The notes under the pieces were generated by a model that worked only from the letters and a program-made list of their open reading frames with translations, did not search any database and was not told where the DNA came from. Shown in pieces: positions 56,055-64,000 of a DNA stretch of 64,000 nt. The stretch lies in assembly GCA_028284045.1 (NCBI GenBank), contig JANQSN010000059.1:1-64000 (forward strand). The letters are read 5' to 3'. Each line of letters begins with the position of its first letter. Positions within the stretch are counted from its first letter, which is position 1. The stretch is from Alphaproteobacteria bacterium (GTDB lineage Bacteria > Pseudomonadota > Alphaproteobacteria > DSM-16000 > Inquilinaceae). The position numbers and the translations under genes were made by a program.

Positions 56055-57530
56055 TCAGCCTCCGTTGAACACGAGACGGGAGCGGACCGGATTGCCGTTG
56101 CGCTCCGACGTGCCGGCGGCGGGTCGGGCGAGGCCGTCCAATGCTGTGATCACCTCGGCCATCCGCGAGCCGAGCGATCCCTTGACCAGCACAAGGTCGC
56201 CGGGCTGCACCGCCGCGGCGACCAGCGGCGCCAGCGCCCGGGCATCGGCGGCGTGGTCGCCCCGCATCGCCGGGGCCACGGCGTCGGCCAGATGGCGCAT
56301 CAGCGAGCCACAGGTGAACAGCAGGTCGACGCCGTTGGCGGTCAGCAGACCGGCCAGGCCGGCATGCATGGCCGGCGCGTCGGACCCAAGCTCCAGCATG
56401 TCGCCCAGAACGGCGATGCGCCGGCCGCCGGACGGCCGCTCCAGCCGGCCGAGCACCGCCATGGCCGCGGCGACGGAGGCCGGGCTGGCGTTGTAGCTCT
56501 CGTCGATCAGCGTCAGCGCGGCCCCGTCGGCGCCCAGCTCGATGGTGCGTTGGCGGCCGCGCCCGGCGAGTGGCTCGATCAGGGTCAACGACCGCGCCGC
56601 CTTCACCAGGTCGGCGCCGAGGCCGCGCACGGCCAGCAAGACGGCCAGGGAATTGACCACCCAATGCCGACCGGGCGCCGGCACGGCGAAGGCCAGCGGC
56701 TCGCCGCGCACCACCGCCTCCGCCGCGCTGCCGGTGGCGAACAAGGAGCAATCGACCAGGCGGGCATCGGCGTCCGCCGCCTCGCCGAAGCTCCAAATCC
56801 GCCCGATACCCTGGGTACGGGCATGGGCGACCAGGCGGGCGTAATGCGGGTTGTCGCGCGGCAGGGCGACGACGCCGCGCGGCCCCATGCCGGCAAAAAT
56901 CTCCGCCTTGGCGTCGGCGATCCCGGTGATGTCCTCGAAGTTCTCCAGATGCACCGCCTCAACGGCGGTGATCACCGCGACGTCGGGCTTCACCAGCTCC
57001 GACAGCGGACGGATCTCGCCGGCATGGTTCATGCCCAGCTCGAACACCGCGAAGGCGGCGTCCGCCGGCAGCCGCGCCACGCTCAGCGGCACACCCCAAT
57101 GGTTGTTGAGGTTGCCGGCGGAGGCATGGGTGCGGCCCTGCTGCGACAGGGCGATGCGCAGCGCCTCCTTGGTGCCCGTCTTGCCGACGGAGCCGGTGAC
57201 CGCCACGACCTGCGCGCGACAGCGCAGCCGCCCGTAGCGGGCCAAGCCGATCAACCCTTCGAAGGTATCCTCGACCACCGCCAGGGGGGCATCGCCCGGC
57301 ACGCCGGCCGGGGGCCGATGCACCATGGCGGCGACGGCGCCGGCCTCCAGCGCCTGGGCGACGAAGTCGTGGCCGTCGAAATTCGGTCCCTGCAGCGCGA
57401 TGAACAGATCGCCGGGCGAGACCGTGCGGCTGTCGATCGACACGCCGGTCGCGGCCCAGCGGCCGACCACCTGGGCATCGGTGGCGGCAGCGACCTCCCC
57501 GGCCGTCCACAGGGGCGACAAGGCCGTCAT
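56055..57530 (-). CDS. murF: UDP-MurNAc-tripeptide--D-Ala-D-Ala ligase MurF
   Basis: Adds the Ddl product to the stem peptide. 491 residues; [20 protein letters not shown] in the first domain, ATP loop [20 protein letters not shown], then [20 protein letters not shown] and [20 protein letters not shown]. Start ATG at 57528-57530 overlaps the murE stop. Confidence 0.97.
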   Translation of the reverse strand: MTALSPLWTAGEVAAATDAQVVGRWAATGVSIDSRTVSPGDLFIALQGPNFDGHDFVAQALEAGAVAAMVHRPPAGVPGDAPLAVVEDTFEGLIGLARYGRLRCRAQVVAVTGSVGKTGTKEALRIALSQQGRTHASAGNLNNHWGVPLSVARLPADAAFAVFELGMNHAGEIRPLSELVKPDVAVITAVEAVHLENFEDITGIADAKAEIFAGMGPRGVVALPRDNPHYARLVAHARTQGIGRIWSFGEAADADARLVDCSLFATGSAAEAVVRGEPLAFAVPAPGRHWVVNSLAVLLAVRGLGADLVKAARSLTLIEPLAGRGRQRTIELGADGAALTLIDESYNASPASVAAAMAVLGRLERPSGGRRIAVLGDMLELGSDAPAMHAGLAGLLTANGVDLLFTCGSLMRHLADAVAPAMRGDHAADARALAPLVAAAVQPGDLVLVKGSLGSRMAEVITALDGLARPAAGTSERNGNPVRSRLVFNGG

Positions 57531-59002
57531 GCCGCAGCCCCCGTCGTCGGGGCCAGGTCGGCCAGCGCGCGCCGCGTCACGGCGGCATCGTCGAACGGGC
57601 GTATTTCGGTGCCGATGGTCTGGCCGGTCTCGTGGCCCTTGCCGGCGATCACCAGGGCGTCGCCATCGGCCAGCCCGTCCAGACCGGCGCGGATCGCCGC
57701 TTCCCGGTCGCCGATCTCCGCCGCCCCCGGGCAGGCGGCCAGGACGGCCCGGCGGATCGCCGCCGGGTCCTCGGTGCGCGGATTGTCGTCGGTGACGATG
57801 GCGCGGTCGGCCAGGCGGTGGACCACCGCGCCCATCTCCGGGCGCTTGCCGGGGTCGCGGTCGCCGCCGCAGCCGAAGACGGCGACCAGCCGGCCGGCGA
57901 CATGCGGACGCAGCGCCGTCAGGACGGCGGACAGGGCATCGGGCGTGTGAGCGTAGTCGACGAAGACCGGCGCGCCCGACGGGTGCAGGCCGACCCGCTC
58001 CAGCCGGCCGCGCACGGGGTTCAGCTCCTCCAGCGCCGCCACCGCGGCCTCCGGCGCCGCACCGCCGGCGACCGCCAGGCCGAGCGCGACCAGCGCGTTG
58101 TCGACCTGGAAGCCCCCGACCAGCGGCAGCCGGGCGCGATGCCGGCGCCCGGCGAGGGTCAGCGACAGCACCTGGCCCGCCGGCTCCGTCGCCAGGTCGT
58201 CCAGCCGCACCGCGTCGCCCCGGCGGCCGGTGGTCAGCACGCGTCGGCGCGCGGCCGTCAGATGATCGGCCAGGCGCCGCCCTTCCTCGGTATCGACATG
58301 GATGACGGCGGCGCCATCGGGCAACAGCAGTGCCTCGAACAGCCGCCATTTGGCCTGACGGTAGGCCGCCATGCTGCCGTGATAGTCGAGATGGTCGCGG
58401 GTCAGATTGGTGAAGCCGGCCAGCCGCATCGCCACCCCGTCGAGGCGGAACTGGTCGAGCCCATGGGACGACGCCTCCATGGCGAGATGCGTCACCCCGC
58501 CTTCCGCCAGTTCCGCCAGGGCGGCGTGCAGCGCTGCGGGATCGGGCGTGGTCAGGGTGCCCGGCAGCTCGCCGGTCGGCGCGGTCAGGCCCAGCGTGCC
58601 CACGGCCCCGGCGCGATGGCCCAGGCAGGTCCAGATCTGGCGCAGGAAATGGACGGTCGAGGTCTTGCCGTTGGTCCCCGTGACCCCGGCGATGACGCTC
58701 GGCTGGCGGTGGTAGAGCGCGGCCGCCATGCGCGCGAAGCGGCGGCGCGGCTCGGGATCGGTGATCAGCCGCACCGTCTCCGCCCCCACCGGCAGCTCCG
58801 TGCCCTCCGGCGCCAGCACGGCGACGGCGCCGGCGCGCACCGCATCGGCGATGAAGCGGCGCCCGTCGGTGCGGCTGCCCGGCAGGGCGGCGAACAGCAT
58901 GCCGGGCCGCACCTGCCGGCTGTCGGCCGTCAGCCCGGCGACCGCCAGGCCGGCGAGGTCCCGGTCGGCCGGGGTGAACAGCCCCTCGCGGTCGGCAATC
59001 AT
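57527..59002 (-). CDS. murE: UDP-MurNAc-dipeptide--meso-diaminopimelate ligase MurE
   Basis: Adds the third stem-peptide residue. 491 residues; LTADSRQVRPGMLFAALPGS, ATP loop VIAGVTGTNGKTSTVHFLRQ, and VTDDNPRTEDP with the DNPR motif that selects meso-diaminopimelate over lysine. I chose the ATG at 59000-59002, which overlaps the ftsI stop (ATGA), over a TTG eight codons upstream. Confidence 0.97.
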   Translation of the reverse strand: MIADREGLFTPADRDLAGLAVAGLTADSRQVRPGMLFAALPGSRTDGRRFIADAVRAGAVAVLAPEGTELPVGAETVRLITDPEPRRRFARMAAALYHRQPSVIAGVTGTNGKTSTVHFLRQIWTCLGHRAGAVGTLGLTAPTGELPGTLTTPDPAALHAALAELAEGGVTHLAMEASSHGLDQFRLDGVAMRLAGFTNLTRDHLDYHGSMAAYRQAKWRLFEALLLPDGAAVIHVDTEEGRRLADHLTAARRRVLTTGRRGDAVRLDDLATEPAGQVLSLTLAGRRHRARLPLVGGFQVDNALVALGLAVAGGAAPEAAVAALEELNPVRGRLERVGLHPSGAPVFVDYAHTPDALSAVLTALRPHVAGRLVAVFGCGGDRDPGKRPEMGAVVHRLADRAIVTDDNPRTEDPAAIRRAVLAACPGAAEIGDREAAIRAGLDGLADGDALVIAGKGHETGQTIGTEIRPFDDAAVTRRALADLAPTTGAAA

Positions 59003-60756
59003 CGAGGGTCCTCGCGGTTCGGCCAAGCGGACGGGTCCGACGCCTCAAGGCTGGCGTCGCGGATCTCGGGCATCGCCGGGGGCACCGGTGCCAGGCCCGT
59101 CATCGGGCCCAGGCGCTCGATCACCCGGCGCACCACCGGGGCGGCCACGCGCCCGCCGGTCGGACGGCCCTGGCTGCGCGGCAGGTTGGGCTCATCCAAC
59201 ATCACGAGGACGACGAATTCGGGGTCGTCCATGGGAAAGGCGGCGACGAAAGATGACAGCAATGCGTTGCCGTCGTAGCCGCGCCCGGCCGTCTTCTCCG
59301 CCGTGCCGGTCTTGCCGCCGACCAGATAGCCTTCCGCATCGGCGTTCCGGCCGGTGCCGTCCATCACCACCTGGCGCATCAGCCAGCGCATCTGCCGGCT
59401 GGTCTCCGACGACACGACGCGCTCCGTCGCGATCGGCTCGGCCGGGTCGCGGCGCAGCAAGGTCGGCGGCCGGTAGAGCCCGTCGCCGACCACCGCGGCG
59501 GTGGCCGCGGCGAGCTGCATCGGCGACACGGCGATGCCGTGGCCGAAGGCGATGGTCATCACATTGATGTCGCGCCACGGGTCGGGGACCAGCGGGGCCG
59601 CGGTCTCCGTCAGGGGGATCGGAGCGGGGCGGGTCAGGCCGAGCGCGTCGAGCAGTGCCCGCTGACGCTCGCGCCCGGCCGCGATCGCCATGCGGGCGGA
59701 GCCGATATTGGAGGAATGGCGGAAGATTTCCGCCACCGTCAGCCAGCGGTACTCGCCGTGATAGTCGCTGATGGTGTGGCCGTCGACGCGGATCGGATGG
59801 GTCGCGTCGAACTGGTCGTCGAGATCGGCGATGCCGGTTTCCAGCACCAAGGCGGTGTTAAAGATCTTGAAGGTCGAGCCCATCTCGTAGACGCCCTGGA
59901 CCGCCGGGTTGAACGGCGCCTCGGTGTCGTCGGGCCCGCGGTCGGCGGGGTCGAAATCGGGCAGCGTCACCATGGCGAGGACCTCGCCGCTGGCGATGTG
60001 GAGGACCAGGCCGATGGCACCGGCGGCGTTGAACTCGCCGACGGCGGTGACCAGCTCCTGGCGCAGCATCGCCTGCACCGCCAGGTCGATCGACAGCGCC
60101 AGCGTCTCCCCGCCGTCCAGCGTTTGGTGGAACGCCCGCTCGATCCCGGCCAAACCGACCTCGTCGGTGTCGGTGAAGCCGACCAAGGGCGCGGTCAGCC
60201 GGCCGGTCGGGTAGAAGCGGCGGTTCTCCATGCGGAAGCCGAAGCCCGGCACGCCCAGCGCGTTGATCGCGTAGTGCTGGGCCGGCGTCAGGCCGCGCCG
60301 CAGCCAGATGAAGCGGCGGTCGCTGTCCAGGCTCTGGGCCGTCGCCGCGACGTCGAGGTCGTCGAGCACGCCGGCCAGCCGCGCCGCCGCGTCCGCCGGA
60401 TCGTCGATGAGCTGACCGTCGCCGTAGAGCGAGGCGGTGGGCAGCGAGGCGGCGAGCAGCGTGCCGTCGCGGTCGGTGATGTCGCCGCGCGAGCCGCTCT
60501 CCGGTGCGGCGGGGGCGGGCGCCGGCAGGCGCGCCGCCGCCGCGGTCCAGCCGTCCAGCGACACCGTCACCAGGCGCACGGCGATGACGGCGAAGGCCAG
60601 CGCGAAGACGATGGCGACGACGCCCAGCCGCCCCCGGCAGACGGACGGCGCCGGCCGGACCGTCGCCCTGGCAGCGGATGGCCGCCAGCCGGCCGCGTCA
60701 TACGCCGCGGCAGGGGCCTCGGGCGCCGCGGCGGCGGCCTCGCCGGACATCGTCAC
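58999..60756 (-). CDS. ftsI: Septal peptidoglycan transpeptidase FtsI (PBP3)
   Basis: Cross-links septal peptidoglycan. 585 residues: a cytoplasmic Ala/Pro-rich start, one helix (VVAIVFALAFAVIAVRLVTV), the dimerisation domain with SRGDITDRDGTLLAASLPTA, and the transpeptidase motifs STFK (EMGSTFKIF), SSN (FRHSSNIGSARM) and KTGT (VGGKTGTAEKTAGRGYDGNA). The GTG at 60754-60756 overlaps the ftsL stop (GTGA); an ATG two codons later is an alternative start. Confidence 0.97.
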   Translation of the reverse strand: MTMSGEAAAAAPEAPAAAYDAAGWRPSAARATVRPAPSVCRGRLGVVAIVFALAFAVIAVRLVTVSLDGWTAAAARLPAPAPAAPESGSRGDITDRDGTLLAASLPTASLYGDGQLIDDPADAAARLAGVLDDLDVAATAQSLDSDRRFIWLRRGLTPAQHYAINALGVPGFGFRMENRRFYPTGRLTAPLVGFTDTDEVGLAGIERAFHQTLDGGETLALSIDLAVQAMLRQELVTAVGEFNAAGAIGLVLHIASGEVLAMVTLPDFDPADRGPDDTEAPFNPAVQGVYEMGSTFKIFNTALVLETGIADLDDQFDATHPIRVDGHTISDYHGEYRWLTVAEIFRHSSNIGSARMAIAAGRERQRALLDALGLTRPAPIPLTETAAPLVPDPWRDINVMTIAFGHGIAVSPMQLAAATAAVVGDGLYRPPTLLRRDPAEPIATERVVSSETSRQMRWLMRQVVMDGTGRNADAEGYLVGGKTGTAEKTAGRGYDGNALLSSFVAAFPMDDPEFVVLVMLDEPNLPRSQGRPTGGRVAAPVVRRVIERLGPMTGLAPVPPAMPEIRDASLEASDPSAWPNREDPR

Positions 60757-61331
60757 CGGTCGCCAGGCCCGGCCGCGGCGTCACGGAAACGGAACCCGGC
60801 CTCGATGACCGCGGTGTCCGCCAGCGACGGCAGCAGAGAGGGTAGGACGGCGCCGCCGCCGGCCACCAATCGTGGGGCGGGGGGTGGTGGCGGCGACGCC
60901 GTCTCGCCGGCCGGCGCGGGGGGCGTACCCGGCGGGCGATCGGAAAGGCTGTTGGGATGGGCGCGCGGCAGCGGCACCTGGTTAAGGCCCGGCACGCCAG
61001 CCACCGCGACGATCCGGGTCTCCCACCGGCCGGGGGTCGATTCCGCGACCGGCAGGGGCAGCGGGACGGCGGCTGCAGAGGCGACGAGCTGCGGCCCGCC
61101 GACGGGCGCCAGGTCGGTCAGCCGGGCGGCCAGCGGCGCCAAGCGCGACGGCTGGTTCAGATAGGCCCACTCCGCGCTGAGGACGCGGATCGTCCGCTCC
61201 TCGCTGGTGATCGCCCGGTCGAGCGCGCGCTTTTCCGCCTCCAGCCGGCCGACCTGGTAGCTGACGTTGAACAGTGCCCCGCCGGCGATGGCGATCAGCA
61301 CCAGCCAGATGCTGGTGGACAGGCGGATCAT
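60753..61331 (-). CDS. ftsL: Cell division protein FtsL
   Basis: Small bitopic divisome protein. 192 residues from the ATG at 61329-61331, which overlaps the rsmH stop. One helix (IWLVLIAIAGGALFNVSYQV), then the coiled coil (GRLEAEKRALDRAITSEERT, IRVLSAEWAYLNQPSRLAPL), as in alphaproteobacterial FtsL. A Pro/Ala-rich periplasmic tail of about 100 residues makes it longer than most. Confidence 0.9.
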   Translation of the reverse strand: MIRLSTSIWLVLIAIAGGALFNVSYQVGRLEAEKRALDRAITSEERTIRVLSAEWAYLNQPSRLAPLAARLTDLAPVGGPQLVASAAAVPLPLPVAESTPGRWETRIVAVAGVPGLNQVPLPRAHPNSLSDRPPGTPPAPAGETASPPPPPAPRLVAGGGAVLPSLLPSLADTAVIEAGFRFRDAAAGPGDR

Positions 61332-62311
61332 GCCGCGCGCTCCCATCCATCCTCGGGCGGTGCTTCGGTGCGCTCCGCAACCCGCAGCCGGGCGGACCGC
61401 GCCCGCGGATTGGCCGCGCATTCCGCCGCGTCCGGGGTGATCGGGCGGCGCGTGATCAGGCGGAAAGACGGTTCGGGCGCAGCACCCGGGGCGGCCGGCG
61501 CATGGCGCGACGGCCCGGGCGCGCGGCCGGCGCGTACGGCCAGGAACTGCTTAACCCGCCGATCCTCCAGCGACTGGAAGGCGATGACGGCGAGCCGGCC
61601 GCCGGGGCGCAACACCCGCTCCGCCGCCGCCAGCCCGCGGTCGATCTCGCCCAGCTCGTCATTGACGGCGATGCGCAGACCCTGGAAGGCGCGGGTCGCC
61701 GGATCGAGGCCGTCGCGCGCCGCCGGCACCACCCGGCGGACCAGGGACGCCAGATCGGCGGTCGTGGTGAGCGGCCGTTCCGCGCGCCGCTCGACGACGA
61801 CGCGGGCGAGCCGGCGGGCATGGCGCTCCTCGCCATAGTCGGCGAAGATCTGCGCCAGCGCCTCGACCGGCAGGCCGTTGACCAGATCGGCGGCCGTCGG
61901 CCCATCGGCGCCCATGCGCATGTCGAGCGGCCCGTCGGCGCGGAAGGAGAACCCGCGCTCCGGCCGGTCGAGCTGGGGGGAGGAGACGCCGAGGTCGAAG
62001 GCCACGCCGTCGACGGGCCCGAGCCCGGCCTCCGCCACCCGCTCCGCCAACCGGCCGAAGCGGTCGCAGACCAGGTGGAGGCGGCCGTCCGCGGCCTCGC
62101 CCAGCGCGCGGCCCGCGGCGATGGCGTCAGGATCGCGGTCCAGCGCCAGCACCTGGCAGCGCGCCGCTGAGAGCAACGCGCGGGTGTGGCCGCCGCGGCC
62201 GAAGGTGGCGTCGACGAAGACCTTGCCGTCGGCGGGGTCGAGTGCCGACACCAGCGCCGCCGCCAGGACGGGCACATGGCTGTCGGCCGCGGGGATGGGG
62301 GGATCGATCAT
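61328..62311 (-). CDS. rsmH: 16S rRNA m4C1402 methyltransferase RsmH (MraW)
   Basis: Methylates C1402 of 16S rRNA with SAM. 327 residues; HVPVLAAALVSALDP, the SAM loop VFVDATFGRGGHTRALLSAA, and DLGVSSPQLDRPERGFSFRA followed by DGPLDMRMG, a stretch unique to RsmH. The start overlaps the mraZ stop by 4 bp. Confidence 0.98.
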   Translation of the reverse strand: MIDPPIPAADSHVPVLAAALVSALDPADGKVFVDATFGRGGHTRALLSAARCQVLALDRDPDAIAAGRALGEAADGRLHLVCDRFGRLAERVAEAGLGPVDGVAFDLGVSSPQLDRPERGFSFRADGPLDMRMGADGPTAADLVNGLPVEALAQIFADYGEERHARRLARVVVERRAERPLTTTADLASLVRRVVPAARDGLDPATRAFQGLRIAVNDELGEIDRGLAAAERVLRPGGRLAVIAFQSLEDRRVKQFLAVRAGRAPGPSRHAPAAPGAAPEPSFRLITRRPITPDAAECAANPRARSARLRVAERTEAPPEDGWERAA

Positions 62312-62775
62312 CCGGCCGCACCCGATCCGCCGCCCCCGGCGTCTCCGCCGTCGCGCGCCGCCTTCAGGCTGTCGTGGTATTCGGCGAGCCGATCGGGGTT
62401 CCAGATCTTGAAGCGCTCGCCATAGCCGACGAACTGCACCTGGCCCTGCAGGCCCAGCGCCTCGGCATGCTGGCGGGGCAGGACGATGCGCCCCTCATTG
62501 TCGCAGTCGATCTCGCTGCTGGTGCCGTACCATTGGTATTGGCGCAGCTCCCGGTCGGCGTCGTCGAGGGCCTTCTCCTCGATCAGATCGTCGACCTTGT
62601 CCCACAGTCCGACGGTGAAGCATTCCAGCGCCGGGCGTTCCGGATCGGGCCGATAGAAGAAGCGGCGGCCGTTTTCGGAGTCGCGCTCGATCATCGAGCG
62701 GAAGGGGGCGGGCACGCTGACGCGGCCCTTGCCGTCCACCTTGTTGAGATGTGTACCGATGAACCGGACCTTCAT
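62308..62775 (-). CDS. mraZ: Transcriptional regulator MraZ
   Basis: DNA-binding repressor of the division/cell-wall cluster. 155 residues with two AbrB-like halves: HLNKVDGKGRVSVPAPFRSM and IDCDNEGRIVLPRQHAEALG. It heads the cluster. A TGGG direct-repeat array and a matching promoter lie about 170-210 bp upstream of its start, so the messenger should have a long leader. GAGATG (ATG included) gives a modest ribosome site. Confidence 0.97.
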   Translation of the reverse strand: MKVRFIGTHLNKVDGKGRVSVPAPFRSMIERDSENGRRFFYRPDPERPALECFTVGLWDKVDDLIEEKALDDADRELRQYQWYGTSSEIDCDNEGRIVLPRQHAEALGLQGQVQFVGYGERFKIWNPDRLAEYHDSLKAARDGGDAGGGGSGAAG

Positions 62776-62944
62776 CTCGGTGGGGTGCGCCCCTCATCGC
62801 GATTGGCGGTGTTGCGGGCGGCCTGCCGGTCGGTCTTCCCGGGTAAAGGCGGCGTCGGCCGAGCGAGTCAAACCAGACCGGCTTGGTCGCCCCGCCGATG
62901 GCTGAGCCATGGGCTGGGTGAGACCGGGCACCGGCCCCATTGAT

Positions 62945-62985
62945 TGGGTATGATTGGGATAGCATGGGCCAGAAGGCCCGGTCAA
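62945..62985 (-). promoter_or_regulatory. mraZ promoter with MraZ-type TGGG boxes
   Basis: On the plus strand TGGG occurs at 62945, 62955 and 62965, exactly 10 bp apart (TGGGN-N5-TGGGN), the operator layout described for MraZ in E. coli; another TGGG is at 62997. On the minus strand TTGACC (62980-62985) and TATCCC (62956-62961) form a promoter with 18-bp spacing, whose -10 lies within the boxes. Binding should repress the cluster. Confidence 0.7.
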
Positions 62986-63148
62986 CGCAATCCATTTGGG
63001 ATTCTATGGTCTTGCAGGGGTTTTCCCTGACATCACCATCGCAAGACTGTTCTCGACTGAGTTGTGGATATCTCTGTGAGTAATGGGGATTACCTTCCAC
63101 AAGAAACCAGGATTGTTCTATATTTGTTCCAATTCGAGCCACAAAAGG

Positions 63149-63174
63149 GGCGAATCAGTCCGCGGTGATTCGCC
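63149..63174. repeat. 9-bp inverted repeat
   Basis: GGCGAATCA (63149-63157) and TGATTCGCC (63166-63174) are perfect inverted copies with an 8-nt centre. Could be a regulator site or part of a longer leader structure; no assignment. Confidence 0.5.
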
Positions 63175-63186
63175 TGCGGACCGGCA

Positions 63187-63200
63187 TGGGATCATATGGG
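63187..63200. promoter_or_regulatory. Second TGGG pair with MraZ-box spacing
   Basis: TGGGA at 63187-63191 and TGGGA again at 63197-63201 are spaced exactly as in the array near the mraZ promoter. Only two boxes are present, about 260 bp before the transporter gene; this could be a weaker second MraZ site or chance. Confidence 0.35.
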
Positions 63201-63460
63201 AACATGAACGGTCAGCGAACGATCTCGGAACGCTGATCTCGCTTGTGTGAGGCACGAGATATTTGAACTATGATCAGTAAACAGCACACATCTTGTGGTG
63301 AATTGCAAGTACTCGCACCCGGCTGAACACGCGGCCCAATCGCGCACGCCAGCGCATTGATTTAAGGGCATTTCCCACTGGCGGCCTCGACGACCTTGCC
63401 GCGGCCCCGCGAGGGCGCGAGGGTGGCGCCCCGTCCCGACCGGCGCCTTGCGAGCGACTC

Positions 63461-64000
63461 ATGCCCCCTTCCCGCCATCTCAGCCTCGGCCTGGCGGCCG
63501 CGCTGGCGACCGTCGTGCTGTGGTCGGGCTTCATCCTGCTGTCGCGCTTCGGCGTCAGCCACGACCTGGCGCCGATCGATCTCGCCGCGCTGCGCTTCGC
63601 CGTCAGCGGGCTGGTGATGGCGCCGGTGCTGGCCCACGTCGGCCTGGGCGGCCTCGGGCTCGCCCGCGCGCTGTTCCTGGCGGCGACGGGGGGCTTGGGC
63701 TTCGCGCTGTTTGCCTATCACGGCTTCCTGTTCGCCCCGGCCGCCCATGGTGGCATCCTGATGCCGGGATCGCTGCCGCTGTTCACGGCGCTCTTGGCAG
63801 TGCTGGTGCTGGGGGAGCGCCTGGCCCGCGCGAAAACCGTGGCGCTGGTGCTGATCCTCGCCGGCATCGCCGGGCTGGGCGGCGGCGCGTTGTTGGACGG
63901 GGGTGACGGCACCTGGCGCGGCCACGCGCTGTTCCTGACCGCCGCGGTCTCCTGGGCCTGCTTCACCATCGCCTTGCGCCGCTGGCAGGTGGCGCCGCTG
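63461..64000 (+). CDS. EamA/DMT-type transporter, C-terminus off the window
   Basis: Partial: starts at 63461 and leaves the window on the right; 180 residues visible. Helices recur about every 25-30 residues (LSLGLAAALATVVLWSGFIL, LAALRFAVSGLVMAPVLAHV, ALFLAATGGLGFALFAYHGF, GILMPGSLPLFTALLAVLVL), followed by the family's GERLARAKTVALVLILAGIA. The second EamA repeat begins at LFLTAAVSWACFTIALRRW. Such proteins export small metabolites; the substrate is unknown. Confidence 0.88.
   Translation, partial: MPPSRHLSLGLAAALATVVLWSGFILLSRFGVSHDLAPIDLAALRFAVSGLVMAPVLAHVGLGGLGLARALFLAATGGLGFALFAYHGFLFAPAAHGGILMPGSLPLFTALLAVLVLGERLARAKTVALVLILAGIAGLGGGALLDGGDGTWRGHALFLTAAVSWACFTIALRRWQVAPL

Larger units (their letters stand above)
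62776..63460. other. 685-bp regulatory region between mraZ and the divergent transporter
   Basis: No gene on either strand that I trust. Contents: mraZ leader (62776-62945), MraZ-box promoter (62945-62985), an inverted repeat at 63149-63174, a second TGGG pair (63187-63200), and a lower-GC stretch 63040-63340 where further promoters for mraZ or the transporter could lie. Confidence 0.75.

Overview
The window is high-GC bacterial DNA from a diderm bacterium. Three things point to an alphaproteobacterium, most likely near Rhodospirillales (inference, no search was run): the gene order mraZ-to-ftsZ-lpxC-bamD-recN-ligA, a MurE with the DNPR signature of meso-diaminopimelate ligases, and a System I cytochrome c maturation operon. 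Most of the window is core genome. Two patches have clearly lower GC and look acquired: about 2220-3600 and about 35690-36600.

Layout. 1-4544 is an accessory block next to tRNA-Thr(CGT). It holds the 5' part of a large RTX gene with an AT-rich HExxH head, a small secreted AT-rich protein, a 216-bp second copy of part of the RTX gene, a palindromic repeat element and a short orphan ORF. 4730-6398 has a sulfotransferase and a membrane protein. 6451-12525 is the operon ccmC-D-E-F-G-H-I (minus strand), which attaches haem to c-type cytochromes; ccmA and ccmB are not in the window. 12700-18768 has a DauA-like oxidoreductase, a lipoprotein, a coiled-coil protein, a 917-residue protein with degenerate GGDEF/EAL-like ends around a repeat-rich middle, and an acetyltransferase. 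18735-22454 carries an M16 peptidase, thrC and cobK.

22972-25767 is a cobalt/nickel operon (DUF1007 protein, NicO-type permease, DmeF-type efflux pump). It is divergent from an ArsR-family regulator and an ArsP-like permease with a good operator. AzlC/AzlD, a 57-aa membrane protein and tRNA-Leu(TAA) follow. 29020-34545 holds a CinA-type domain protein, sfsA, map, radC and an aminopeptidase P with an extra N-terminal segment. 34540-37417 has an acetyltransferase, an XRE-cupin regulator whose promoter carries a palindrome, and the second AT-rich patch with an orphan membrane protein and a glycine-zipper lipoprotein.

37475-62775 is one long minus-strand division and cell-wall cluster: mraZ, rsmH, ftsL, ftsI, murE, murF, mraY, murD, ftsW, murG, murC, murB, ddl, ftsQ, ftsA, ftsZ, then lpxC, bamD, recN and ligA. 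Nearly every junction from rsmH to ddl is a 1-4 bp start/stop overlap, which implies translational coupling. TGGG direct repeats at 10-bp spacing overlap a promoter upstream of mraZ and fit MraZ autoregulation. A plus-strand EamA/DMT-type transporter runs off the right edge.

The best candidates for something undescribed are the mosaic HExxH-RTX locus and the repeat-rich GGDEF/EAL-like protein.
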